The translations under genes were made by a program, and so were the position numbers. Source: Hanleya hanleyi (taxonomy: Eukaryota; Mollusca; Polyplacophora; Lepidopleurida; Hanleyidae). From it: a stretch of 64,000 nt of DNA. Location of the stretch: the NCBI GenBank assembly GCA_036873755.1, contig JAVTVY010018889.1:1-64000 (forward strand), in the 5' to 3' direction. The notes beneath the pieces are model-generated. The model was not told where the DNA came from, did no database searches, and saw only the letters and a list, made by a program, of their open reading frames with translations. Shown piece by piece: positions 1 to 12,081 of this stretch (position 1 is its first letter; each line of letters starts with the position of its first letter).

Positions 1-800
1 AAAATTTAGAGGCTCTTTTTTTCGCGCTTCTTCAATTTATCGTATGGAATAATCTTTATTTACCTCTAATAACTTTCCATGAAAACGCAAGACGTTTCGA
101 TCACGAAAATCCGGAAGTGTCGAGCTCTTCTGGCAAAGGAGTTAAACTTGGTTCGGATTTAACCGAGGACCGAAACGTCCTCGCTTATAATTGGTTAAAT
201 TTCTACAGCTGTGTGTAATACTGACCAATCACAGCGGCGGATACAGCTGTGTGTGCATGTGTCGACGGACATATTGTTGTTGGCGCGCTCGTCTGATTTT
301 GGGATTTGTTTGATCGATTGTGGCCGCGAATAAGCGAAATGGCTACAAAACTTCCACCAACAGTTAGACTAGAAACATTTAAAAGGCGGAACACTGGTGG
401 TGTTCTATCGTATACGGCCAAAAACGGCATGGTACCGTAACAGAAGTTTGGCGCAAACTGCGCAAAACATTGACAAAATTCTCAAACATCGCAGAATCCG
501 AGGAAAGGCACAGAACGAAATAAAGGGATAACAATGAAACACATCAGGGATAACTGGTTTCGCTTACGTTTATTATCAACATTTCATACATGATTGTCAG
601 ATAATATTGATGTCGCATTTCATGTTTGAAAATAATACTAATACTTTTCTTGCAAGAAGAATCATAAAATGGGAATTACTAGTTACATCCCCATTCTCGT
701 AAATAGCTCTTCTAAAAGTTTTTAGAAGGGTTTTTTTTTTAGAGGAGTGATCGCTCTTCTTGACAAAATTAGAAGAGCGATTTTTAGCTCTTCTGGATTT
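1..800. other. No supported gene; AGAAGAGC-word repeat region
   Basis: The 8-mer GCTCTTCT or its complement AGAAGAGC occurs five times (124, 706, 753, 771, 787), partly as inverted pairs around 706-794. Repeated subterminal words of this kind are typical of a DNA transposon, but I could not fix both ends. A CpG-richer stretch at 220-340 with a CCAAT-like GACCAATCACAG precedes an ATG at 339 with 33 open codons to a stop at 438. I cannot join it to any other exon. Confidence 0.35.
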
Positions 801-809
801 TTCAAATCC

Positions 810-1480
810 GAAGCACTGCGTGCCCCCCTAATGTATCTACTGACACAAAAAAAATGTTATTTGTAATAATTTCCTGATCTTGGGGTCACAGTGACCTTTG
901 ACCTTGACCTATTTTTTGATACGCAACACTTCATTTCCCCCTATTGAATTCACTCACAAAAAATTAGAACTTTTTAATGATTTCCTGTTTTTTCAGTCAC
1001 ACTGACCTTTGACCTCTGACCTCGACCTACATTTGGTATGCAACACATTGTTCCCCCCTAGGGCATCCACTCACCAAAAATTAGAACTGTAGATGGAAAA
1101 CTATCAATGATCAATGATTTCCTGATTTTAGGCAACAGTGACCTTTGACCTCTGACCTCGACCTCAATTTTGGTACACGACACATCGTCTCCACCTAGTG
1201 TATCCACTCACAAAAAATTGCAACTGTGGATAGAAAACGTTCACAGATATAGACCGGACACGAACACTTCAGTGATTTCCTGTTTTTAGGCCAGTGACCT
1301 TTGACCTCTGACCTCGACCTTCATTTTGGTACGCGACACATCGTCTCCCTGTGGGGTATCCACTCACCAAAAAATAGAAAACTGTTCCAGATATAGACCT
1401 GACACGACGGACGGACAGACGGACACACGGACGGAAACCGCCATCACATAATACGTCCGCCTTTTGGCGGGCGTATAAAA
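810..1480 (-). mobile_element. Pearl/HINE-like element P1 (core repeats, CGGA microsatellite, terminal hairpin)
   Basis: Four to five degenerate core repeats of about 115-155 bp each contain TGACCTTTGACCT (892, 1003, 1139, 1295) followed by a CCCCCTA..CACTCAC..AAAAATT segment. They run into a CGGACGGACAGACGG microsatellite (about 1402-1436) and end in a near-perfect hairpin at 1451-1476 (ATACGTCCGCC / GGCGGGCGTAT). This order of cores, tetranucleotide microsatellite and terminal hairpin matches molluscan pearl elements and Helentron-associated INEs. Read from the hairpin, the element is on the minus strand. The distal end (about 810) is approximate. Confidence 0.65.
1451..1476. repeat. Terminal hairpin of P1
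   Basis: The 26-base inverted repeat has two 11-base arms, ATACGTCCGCC and GGCGGGCGTAT, around a TTTT loop with one mismatch. It lies directly beyond the CGGA microsatellite, as expected for the terminal stem of a pearl/Helentron-type element. Confidence 0.7.
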
Positions 1481-4400
1481 ACAGGTTGGGCTTTAAAAAG
1501 TTTCTAGTCCAAGACATTACCCAACAAAAATTTTGTTTTCCGTACCACACCTGGGATAGCTATACTCTCAGTCTGATTGTTCGATTGCAATTTTGTCCAG
1601 TTGCCAATATGTCCATTCGTCATTCCATCCATTGCCATTTTGTCCTGAACTTAGTCTGGAGTTATACAAGAGGACAACTTTCAATGATTCCATAATTTTT
1701 GCTCCAGTGACCTTGCATTAATATCCCTGTTAAGCATCACAAGTGGGTAAAAGTATAAATTTCAAGTGAATTTTGGGATGCATAGATTATGTGAATCAAT
1801 ATGTGATTGAAGACTCCAACAGTAGCATCAATAAGCTATTCCTCAGGCATCATCAAATATATCAGGATATACGATGTTCAAAGCTAGATCAAGGGATAAT
1901 ATACGATCTCTTCATTACCTCGAACAAAGGTTTCTGTCAGATTACTGTAAACTTATTATAATTAGCCTACAAGTGGAAAGCTAAGCTGGTAAGCATCAGA
2001 TTGATTACCAGGTAAGGTTAAATCTAGGTGATGATCAGCTTAACTTCTCATATTGCCAACTTGGAATAAATTGTTCAGACAGCGGAACCTAGCTGGATTT
2101 TTTTTTTTAATAGTCATCCTACCATACTCATATAGTCACATGATATGACATTGTACATCAATTCCATGCTACTTGGGACATGAAGCCAAAAAATAAAATC
2201 TTGAGAATGTGCCACAATGAGATTGTTTTATAATGGTGATCCAGTATAAAGATAAAATCTAAAAATTCAGTAAGATTGCTGCAGAATTTTCCAACCTGGG
2301 GTGTTATGAAGTTCCAGGATCAAATTTTCTTATTTTTGCTTTCAATTATCTCACAAAATTGGTTAGATTTTATTACCATTGTTTAGCTGCAGAATGAAGG
2401 ATTTCTTTTTTTATTTACATTAATGGTTAATGGTGTCTTGAAAAATCATAAAAAAAAATCAGCAGGTATTTGTAAATATTGTCACACATTGTAAATTTTG
2501 CATGGAGTCACAGTTATGTAACGCGAGTGACAATAAATGCTACTTTTTCTTTTATTAGACAAAAAACTTCAAGTTTAATTGAGCTATTTCTATCACTGCT
2601 TCTGTCAGTTGTCATGAACATATGACCATAGTTTTGAGTTCCTACACCATGTGACTTCTTCCAGTGGTAGCGCCAAATCTAGTAACGCGAGTGACAATGT
2701 AACGTGAGTGACGGAGTGTAACGCGAGTGACGCTATCTGGTGGAAGATACTATTTTCAAATTCCAATTTTTATTAAGTCATGACATGCTGGATAGGGTGT
2801 GACAGAAATATAAATACTTTAAACATGTGAGTATATAAATGCCAAAGAATAATATCCAGAATTCTTTTGATCCTGCTCACACTGCATGTGCTTCCTGTCG
2901 TCTGCTATTTGGTTATCAATACATCTCAAATTCCATTCAACTTTGAATTGTGTGGTCCACCATTTCTTAGTTGAAATAGCATTTGGAACTGGAGTGTTGG
3001 AGTCCTGATAATTCACTCAACTACATTTCATGGAATTATTTAGGAATATTTGCAAACATAGCTGAAAATTCACTAGGGATAGTTAATAGGCCAGCATTTT
3101 AGCAGAGTTCATTTCGACCAAGGGAAATATTTCGGAATTTTGGCAGTTCCTTCACCTGTTTGTTATTTTATATTTTATGGTTGACCAACCGATATTAGTG
3201 AGTTTATATGCAGTTGCATTGTAATTGAATTAATAACTAGGACTTATACCAATTTATAATATCTGTATTACTAGCTGGGTGATATTGCAACTGCATTCCT
3301 CTTTCTCAATATAAATACATATACATTTTATATTTTCTTTTCTCCAGTTTTGCATTTTTTTAAATCTAATAGTACTCTATTCTCATAGTTTAAATTTTCT
3401 GTTAAAATGACAAGTACCTTAATTTATTTTTTGAAAAAAATAAATGTTTTATTTATTTGACATAATTCTCTGGTTTGTATTTTCGATTTCAAAAATACCT
3501 TTAGGAATTATTTTTAATTATTTATCAAACGATGTTCATCATAGGAGGTCTTTTTAAGTCCAGACTCATCTGGAATTCGAGTTTGATGCTCTGACCGGTC
3601 TTTTAGGTCTTGGAATGTGGCATCTCATGTTCAAATGTTAGCAGTGTTGTGATCTACAATGTCTTCCGTAAAACAATTTGTTTTACACCCTCACTATTAA
3701 ATATTCAAAGTGCTCACTGGAAGCAACATCAAGTGAGTCTCTTCACTGCACTAATTGCGTAAAGGGACTATGCATGTGTGAAAATAATATGTAGTGGCTA
3801 GGAGACGATTCTTGAAAAATAATCTGCACTTGGGACAATACTATGACGTCACAGGTGTCGTTAAATGACCCGGATATTGGTACTCTCCATGTGAAGGATT
3901 GGTGTCTGGTGAAGTATGACCAAGATGTGTACCCTGGTGAAATACTCAGTATCGTCGAGTATTTCATATCCGCGATGATCCGTACAGGAGCGGGCCATAC
4001 CTACACCCTGTGATTCTGTTTATTACCACCGGGAACAAATTGTTAGAAAGTTAGATGGTCCAGTTCCTTCAAACAGTTGCTCGTCTTTCACATTTCCAGA
4101 ACTTCCTTAAGCATGTTAATTGCATGTCCTTCTCTGAGATGAACATAAAATGTACAAAGTTCTGTTCAGTTATACTGTATCTGAGATCTGTTTTTATGGC
4201 ACAACATAATTTTATGGTTTGTGGTGTTTAACGTTCACTAACATTCAAACTTTGGTATCCTCAAATGAGAGGTAACGCGAGTGATGTAACGCGAGTGACG
4301 AGACATGGAAGTTATTCGAGCAAGCTGTTACACATTGAAACAACTTAGTGGATTCCTAATTGCATTGTTATTTCTAGAGGTCTACAGGGTATTAACAGAT

Positions 4401-5191
4401 CCACTAAATTGTCATCTGTGTGTAAAGGCTTGAGCTTAATTCAAGAATGAAGTTATGGCTAAAATTTCCATGTCCTTTTTGCTGTAACGCGAGTGACGAG
4501 TACGCAAATTGGAATTAAATAAAAGTCTTTAATGCAATTACAGCACTTTAAATTTGTATGAATACTTTAGGGCCCAAGTTGTCTTTATGCATTATGTGTG
4601 CATGTATACTTTCTTTGTTGGAGGCAGATGGGGTATAATATAACCAATATGGTGAAAAAATGTAACGCGAGTGACGTGGAATTGATGTGTATTTGTGAGA
4701 AGATTACAGAACAGTTCATTTAGTGTGGGTTAACAGGACATTCAATTACCCTAATTGGGGAACACCCTCTATTCGACGCGGCAAATTGTTTTTAGGCCAG
4801 GAAACATGCCCAATTTATTGAAAATATTCAAAATCCTTGAATTCTGGCAAAATAGATACATCCTTTGGCTCAAATATGACACTTAATTGATAAGGAATGT
4901 CCATTAACATTGATTCTCGATGCAAGATATTTGCTCCCTAATTTGGGTGCATCTCAATTTGAGCACAATGTTTAACATTGTATCCAGGGTATAATCTAAA
5001 GCTCTGGTTAAAAAAAACAGTCTATAGAACAGGTAATATCGTGAACTCAATTTCAGAATTCAGGGCCCAATAATTTGGGTACCCTGTTGACCTAATTTAG
5101 TGAAAATTTTGCATCAACATTGACCAAGTGCCTACCAGAGCATATATACAGGACCATTTTCATTCTGCTTACCGGCACCCAAATTTACAAC
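1481..5191. other. No gene seen
   Basis: AT-rich DNA with no convincing coding exon on either strand; the open frames are short and lack family resemblance. Apart from the GTAACGCGAGTGAC cluster, from about 4750 the word CCAAATTAG / CTAATTTGG and variants recur (4751, 4934, 5070, 5178, then 5685, 5700, 5713, 6041), suggesting another transposon-derived segment interrupted by the MITE at 5196. Confidence 0.5.
2518..4675 (+). repeat. Dispersed GTAACGCGAGTGAC motif, eight copies
   Basis: The 14-mer GTAACGCGAGTGAC or a one-base variant occurs at 2518, 2682, 2699 (CGTGAG variant), 2718, 4272 (last base T), 4286, 4484 and 4662, all in one orientation. It contains CpGs in otherwise CpG-poor AT-rich DNA, and three copies are packed at 2682-2731. 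It may be a transposon subterminal word or a protein-binding-site cluster; I see no ORF that explains it. Confidence 0.7.
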
Positions 5192-5195
5192 TTAA

Positions 5196-5673
5196 AGGTG
5201 AACTGCAAAGCTTTTAATTTTATCTAAAATGTTGCTTATACATATCTTGTCTTATGTGACATAACTTTTATACGTTTTTGGGGCAAATATATTTTGCAAA
5301 GTTGTATTAATAACAATATTTGAGTTATCCTGTTATAAATCCGTCTTGAAAACTTGCATCGCTTGTCTCTCTTGGTATGTAGAACATTATGACGTTATAG
5401 CGGTCTCCTTCATTCAAGTTTTATTTAAATGTGACGTCATGCTACGTCGGATGAATGAGCGAGGACCACTATAATGTCATGACGTTCCAAAAACAATGGG
5501 AGGCAAGCGATGACGTTTTCAAAAGTTCTGGCTCTCGTTTCAAGTTTTGACTTCTCATATATCCAAAATAAATAATAATCCACAGAACTATTACCACACA
5601 TATTTGTAACAACTATAGAAGTTCTTGTTTTATGACATTTTAACAGAACATTGGAAAGCTTTTCAGTTCACCT
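5196..5673. mobile_element. TTAA-flanked palindromic MITE
   Basis: The ends AGGTGAACTG and CAGTTCACCT are perfect inverted repeats flanked on both sides by TTAA (5192-5195, 5674-5677). The inverted pairing continues inward imperfectly, for example GCATCGCTTG against CAAGCGATG and ATTATGACGT against TGTCATGACGT. It is 478 bp with no coding capacity. TTAA duplication is the habit of piggyBac- and Kolobok-type transposases; which one mobilised this copy cannot be told. Confidence 0.75.
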
Positions 5674-6074
5674 TTAACAAGAAGCCCAAATTAGACAGCC
5701 AAATTAGAAGTCCAAATTCAGTGATGTATATCATCCGTTTTTTTGCCAGAATTACGTCTTAGCAAACAATATTTGTATTCAAGAGTTTTTTTCGTCTTTC
5801 ACTTTTTTTCAGGAGAAATCTAGACCAGTAAAATGATTAATCCCTCTAATTTCAGGAGCTGATGACGGGGCGACCATCTTAAATATAGACTTTAGAGCCA
5901 GCTAGTGGAGATAAATTAGTCGCGAGATGATCATATCCGACAGGTTTATCACTCTTGTGGCAGGACCCGAAAGTGGGTTTATTTTGGGTATGTGGTAGGT
6001 TGCAAATCACTGGATAAGTTTTCGTTTACAAGTCTATCATTGCCCAAATTAGAAGATTGTACTTGCCCATGACC

Positions 6075-6560
6075 TATAAAGTGAGTGAGTGAGTGAGTGA
6101 GTGAATATGATTTAACTTTGCTTTCAACACTATTTCAGTCATATCACGTTTGGTTCCCATTCCTTTTCACACTCGGGAAACCCGGTTAGTCGTCTTCTGA
6201 GGAGCTGAGGCCTATTCTTCCCTAGCCTATAAATATGCCCTTTGTCATGTACCATGCCATGCATTCGGAAAAGTGAGAAATTTTAGATTTTTCATCATAC
6301 TCAAGCGAGTGAGTGAATATGGTTTAACGTCGCTTTCAACTATAATATTTCAGTCATATCATGCCATTGGGTCCTATTCCTTTTCACACCCGAGCACCAC
6401 ACAGGTGGGGTCCTATTCCTTTTCACACCCGAGAACCCCACAGGTGCCTCAGTCGCCTCTTACGACAAGCTCTCTGAGGAGCTGAGGCTTATTCTTACCA
6501 TGACCTGCGGTGTGCACAACGACATCTCAGGTCAATCCCCAGAAGCCCCGGGGCTCATCA
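6075..6560 (+). mobile_element. Two adjacent SINE-like repeats with GTGAGTGAGT heads
   Basis: A first copy starts with the GTGAGTGAGTGAGTGAGTGA run at about 6083 and continues as TTCAGTCATATCACG..CCTTTTCACACTCGGGAAACCC..GAGGAGCTGAGGCC. A second starts near 6307 (GAGTGAGTGAATATGG) and includes a duplicated GGGGTCCTATTCCTTTTCAC and CAGTCGCCTCTTACGACAAG. A related copy in the other orientation at 41841-41998 has a clean 9-bp target duplication, so the family is retroposed. Similar GAGTGAGTGAGTGAG-headed repeats are common in gastropods. Confidence 0.6.
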
Positions 6561-6589
6561 TACTCAAGCAATCAAGACGCCAAAGATAA

Positions 6590-8860
6590 AGTAACAGGGG
6601 CCTGGAAACTTATAAAACACGCAATAACATAGCATGAAGCAAATTTTACTTGCTGTTTTGGTCAATATCCCTTGCAATCATTCCTCATCAAATATATGAA
6701 AACGATGGAAGTGAATAAATTAACCCTCTCACCAATTGATCTTTCCCTGTTTAAAAATGTACACCTAGTCTATCTAAAGCCAAACCCAGAGGTAGATTGG
6801 CGAAAGCGTTAAGAAAAGGGAGCGTTCGATATTAATATATGACTACGACTCTTACACAGGTCTCAATATTTTATTCAATTAAGACGAATAGGGCAACAGT
6901 AGTCCAGTACTGTCAGATTAAATCTATGTTCCACATGGATGCTATAATTGTAAACTGGGTAAGCTGTATGATGAACATTGAACATTAGACATTTTATTGG
7001 GTTGCATTATTTGTTTAATGTGTGTTTGCATATTATGAGGGGCAAAAAAGAAGTGCGCAAAGGAAAACAATTTTCAACACAGTTGAATTGCTGTTTTGTA
7101 GCTCGGATAGAATGTTTAGTGTTGGTGAAAGAGAGAGAGAGAATTAAGGCTTAACATCGTCACGTTCAGCAATATTTCAGGTATATAGCGACACGATCAG
7201 ATAGTTTGTTTTTAGGTCATGATATCCATTTGTGACCTATTCTACCAAGGATTGTCAGCACATCATGGTGCAACATCTGAAACAACATGTATAAAACACA
7301 AGGGAGATAACTCATATTAACAGAAATTACAAGATGACAGGCTACAAAATATTGGGGGAAGAAATAATAGGGCAGAAAAGCTGCACTCAGGCCACCGAAG
7401 TAATTGTACAGAAGGCCACCACCGGGCCGGAGAAGAGCCGCAGAAGAAATAGCAGATGAGTCCGGGCCACGTTTACTTTAATCCTATTAATTAGGTTCGA
7501 GTAATTGCCCGCAATGATCGGCTGACAATGAAGAGATTAGTTTCATCGGATGCCTGGCCAATTTAAAATCACAAATTCGCATACGTCATTCTTTGTATTA
7601 GTACATACGGGACAAGAGCATATTCTGTCACTTAGACATTCTGATATTTTCTTTATTTTCTCTGCAGGACATGCTTGAAACCTTGCAAAATTTTTGTCAC
7701 GGCCGAGAAGACTAGGCCCAACTATCCCGGTTTCGCCAATGATGTCTACGGGAAAATATATAAACGATCTATTGAAGAAACACAGATTACATCATTTTCA
7801 GAATGAGAATCAAACCTAATAATTTCTTGATTGCTCTTCGTAGGGAAATACTGTGGAAGGGCTTTCAAACTGTTTATCTCAATGAAACGAACAGCAAATT
7901 AATCAAGCACCGGACACTATTTAAAGGCCCATATCAGGGTCAACTTTTCTGAGACCCATATCAGGGACAACTCATCTGAGACAATACAATTTTCCCAGCT
8001 GGAAGACATGAATTGCTTGACCTTTCTAACAATTCACTGTATCCCTTCGTTCCTTGATTAACAGATGTATTAAAAATACTTTCATAGAATTGGGTGGGAT
8101 CTGTAGAATGAAAGTTTCAACATGCCACGTGTTGGTTGAACATTTTCCCGCCATACGGAGTTGCAATAACATGATCATGTGATCAATCCTTGAATAGCAT
8201 AGCACGTGGACCAAACTTACGCTTGTACATGGTTCCCGCTAAAATATATTCAGCTAAACACAACCTCAGTATATTATGCCTTCGTAACAGTGAGATCAGC
8301 ACTCTCATAAAAAAATTTTAAAAACGTTTTAAAGCTGAAAAAGAATTCCGTTTTACCTCTCTCCTATCGTTATTCTGGCTTGAAAAATGGCTCGACTGCA
8401 GCTATTCTGTCATTTATAGACCATACACTCCCCTGTTTACCCACTTTTATTCAAGTATATTTTGGCCTAACATGATCCGCATCAATCCACGATCTACGTT
8501 TTAATTAATCAGAAAATTGGATCGATCTGTTTCAGATGTAAATGTATTCTGGAATATTTCAGAGAAAAGACGGATGATGGTGACGAAACGGCCAAATGTA
8601 CAACCATGTTTTATCTGATATTACCTCAGGGGTTCAGCAAAATTAATTAACATTTCAGACAGTATAATTTAGAGAATATGTAGACAGAAAACCTAGTAGT
8701 TTATAATATTCCATCTTTTTATTTTTTTAACTTTTAATCCCAACCCTCGCATGCAATTGTAGACACCAGTTCGGATTGCCGGCCATTTGTCCCATCATCC
8801 GGCTTCATCTGAAAATATAGTACCGTTGCATAAATGTAGGCCTGTTCCGTATATTGAACG
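6590..8860. other. No gene seen; one SINE fragment
   Basis: No exon is recognisable. At 7125-7215 a degraded copy of the SINE head occurs (GAGAGAGAGAATTAAGGC then AGCAATATTTCAGGTATA). The rest is unassigned AT-rich DNA. Confidence 0.45.
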
Positions 8861-9488
8861 GCCTATGTCTCGGGCTATCTTATACATAAGCGTCTCTTCC
8901 AGAATTCAACTTTTGTGTCATAATCAGATCAGAAGTACCGTAATATCTTCACTGATAGTGTGAAAAAAACTCACATCAATTACATTACTTTATTGCAAAA
9001 GAAATTAGGTTTATTAAGAACCATATATATTTCTATTCCGACTTTCACTTTGAAGTTGCTATCAAATTACCGCCTATGATCTCGGGCTATCTTACGTAAA
9101 CGTCTCTTCTGACATTTAATTTTTTGTGTCATAATCAGATCAGAAGTACCGTAATATGTTCACTAATAGTGTAAAAAAAACTCACATCAATTACGTTATT
9201 TTATTGCAAATGAAATTAGCTTTATTAAGAACCGTATATATTTCTATTCCGACTTCCACTTCAGTTGCTATCAAATTACCACCTATGATCTCGGGCTATC
9301 ATACGTAAAAGTCTCTTCCGAAATTCAACTTTTCTGTCATAATCAGAAGTATCGTAATATCTTCACTAATAGTGTAAAAAAACTCACATCAGTTACGTTA
9401 TTTTATTGCAAAAGAAATTAGGTTGATTAAAAACAGTATATATTTCTATAATTCCGACTTCCACTTCAGTTGCTATCAAATTACCGCC
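8861..9488 (+). repeat. Three-unit tandem repeat, ~206-211 bp
   Basis: Units begin near 8861, 9072 and 9281 at CCTATG..CTCGGGCTATC and end at ..GCTATCAAATTACC. Each contains GTGTCATAATCAG, AGTACCGTAATAT and CACATCAATTAC-like blocks. The first and third differ by small indels (a lost TCAGA, a missing GAAG). It has no coding content. Confidence 0.85.
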
Positions 9489-10128
9489 TTGTTCACGTCA
9501 GCTCTTTTTATTCAGTTTTTAAAATCGGGCAAAGTCAGCCATTCATCAATAAATTTGCACTTTCCAGGCATTTTCAATTTTTGATATCACAGAACAGATT
9601 AGCCGGAAAGTTCGTCATGTAAGGATCTTCAAACCGGGAACACAGTGTGCAATAAAGCTTGTCGGGTAGGTTCCTTACATGTGGTCACCTATTGTGTTTT
9701 CCTTACATGACGAATAGGCCGATTAGCCTCAAACAAATTGTCACTGAGTGACAACAGCTATCCGACGTGTCGTTCCTGGTGAACACTTGTCAGATCTGCC
9801 AGTGTGGATCACGTGTACATGTATCTCAGGCAACGGCGCTATAAATAGACCTCCGCAATATACTATTGTTGGCCAGAGCATATGTAAAGGAGACGGGTGG
9901 AAAGGGGAAACACAACAGGAGACTGAAACAACGATCGTCGGTCATGTCGGTGAAGTTTTTATTCCATTTTGGGGGATTGCCAACCATACTTACCCATTAC
10001 AGTAAAATTCAAGCACTTTCAAGGACCTATGGAAAAAATTCTAACTTTCAAGGACTTTCAAGGCCTTGAATTTTCAATATAAAAATTAAGCACTTTTACA
10101 AACTTTTAAGGACCTGTGCGAACCATGT
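9489..10128. repeat. Small inverted-repeat element and TTCAAGGACC-word segment
   Basis: GATTAGCCGG..TTCGTCATGTAAGGA at 9598-9634 is mirrored by TCCTTACATGACGAATAGGCCGATTAGCC (about 9700-9729), a hairpin-type MITE. At 10005-10110 short words around TTTCAAGGAC and AAGCACTTT repeat, again like a subterminal region of a DNA transposon. No gene is seen. Confidence 0.5.
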
Positions 10129-11202
10129 CAGGCGTTTTTCTAGCCGATTTCTCATCGTGGTAATCCCGATGAGAAATTTTGAAAATTGAGTTTTAGAGGA
10201 TTTTTGTAAATTGAGTTTTCTCTCGACAAATTCAGTTTCTCTTATTTTTCGATATTGAGCGCGCTTGCGCGCGAAAAAAAATTGAGTTTTACTGATATTT
10301 CCTCGCCCATATCATTGTGTAGTTGTATCAAAATAAACTTATTTTAATCCTTGAATCTTGTCCGAGTTCGCGATCCGACGTCTGTTGTCGTTGTTGTTGT
10401 TTACTGGCGAACTGTGACTCCGCACAAAGGTGATACTGACAATTTGAACGAATGGTGCATAGGAGAACCTTTGATAGGAGAGTGTTGGGCAGTATCGGGC
10501 TTATTCATTGGACAGGCATTTCATCATCATCCAATGAAATACAGCGTTACGAAGATTGCGAAATGCCATCTTCGCAGGATTGCGGACATCATCAGTTGCT
10601 GCAAACGATGTTGATCTGATATTTTACAGTTAGCTACCACTCGAAACAGAATAAAACTTGTGCACAATCGACATTAATGTACAAAATATAAGAATGCTTT
10701 GACTGCAATGACTAATGAACTGCGAAACCGTGGGCAAAGAAATTAGACACGGAAATTGACTGGCCCGGGCTTTGCAACAACAACAACAACAACAACAAAG
10801 AAATGCATCTGACGATCTCCTCTCAATGAAACATTACCATTTTCAAGGTCATAAAATCAACAATCTTGGGTTGTTGATTCTCCTTCAAGTATAACTGAAA
10901 GGCTGTTTGGATTTTCAAACAGAATACTTGATAGAGGTATTGTTTTTACCTGCGGCACGCAGGTCTACGGGAGGCTCGCGTTGTTGTTGTTGTTGTTGTT
11001 GTTCTTGTTGTTCTTCTTCTTGTGACTTTTTGAAATGCGCATGCGCTAAGAGAGTGTGATCTCTGCCACACTTTTCTTTTCAACCTCCGATCTCACATGA
11101 CAGCACTGTCTTCAAGCGCGTTTGAATTCATTTGCAACTATATTCGGTGGAATGAATTATTGCTTCGTTAATTTTCGGATTGGATTTATTATACATGAGA
11201 AT

Positions 11203-11645
11203 AGTGTGAATAACGTCAAAGGACCTACGAAGTAGGGTAGGCATTAGGACTCCGACACGCACTGAACTCTTGGACCCCCAGTTGAAATCCTGCCAATATT
11301 ACGATGGGCACGTCCCAAGTTAGTATCACCAGTGATTTTAATCAAAAATCACCAGAAATTTTTATCAAAAGTAGATCAGCTCGAAACATCCTGGCAACAG
11401 TCCCCTAATGCACCTTCATGCCCAGTGTGAATAACGTCACAGGACATACGAAGTAGGGTAGGCATTAGGACTCCGACGCACGCTGAACTCTTGGACCCCC
11501 AGTTGAAATCCTGCCTATATTAAGATGGGCACGGCTCAAGTTAGATTCACCAGTGATTTTAATCAAAAATCACCAGAAATTTTCATCAAAAGTAGGTCAG
11601 CTCGAAACATGCTGGTAACAGTCCCCTAATGTACCTTCATGCCAA
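11203..11645 (+). repeat. 221-bp tandem duplication inside element A
   Basis: Two copies starting AGTGTGAATAACGTCA at 11203 and 11424 share nearly all their sequence, including GGCATTAGGACTCCGAC, a TCACCAGTGATTTTAATC / AAAAATCACCAGAAAT hairpin and CAGTCCCCTAATG. A third homologue lies at 34128-34345 in element E, so the block belongs to the transposon family. Confidence 0.85.
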
Positions 11646-12081
11646 TAATCAAGGTTCTAATATCAACGGTAACACTCAGATATAACATATCTCTCAGATA
11701 TAACATATATATAAATATTAATATTCATGTCACTGTTCCATTGTTTCTCTTGTTGTATTCCTCTTAAAATTTTGTACTCGGCCTTTGACTGGTGTTTGTA
11801 CAATAAAATCTTGAATCTTGAATGCTTATTTTGCCGACGAAAGGATTCAGATGGACTCACTCATTACCGGACAATTTCAAATGGTAGCCCACTTCGAAGG
11901 GACAGAAATGACTGTAGTATTTAATGAGTTAGACACCCCTGTGCGCGAACAATACCTCGCAGTCGTGCAGTTATATTGTGCACTTTCGGTTACAAGAATG
12001 ACATTTGGCAAATAGCTATTTTGAATGATTCTCTTTCGGAACACAGCTTCTCTATCCTCATTCTCGCAAGCCAGGGCCTTG

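Noticed and set aside
339..440. Possible first exon (33 codons after a CCAAT-like promoter)
   Set aside because: No good donor, no continuing exon and no recognisable protein; a TE-derived promoter or chance frame is equally likely.
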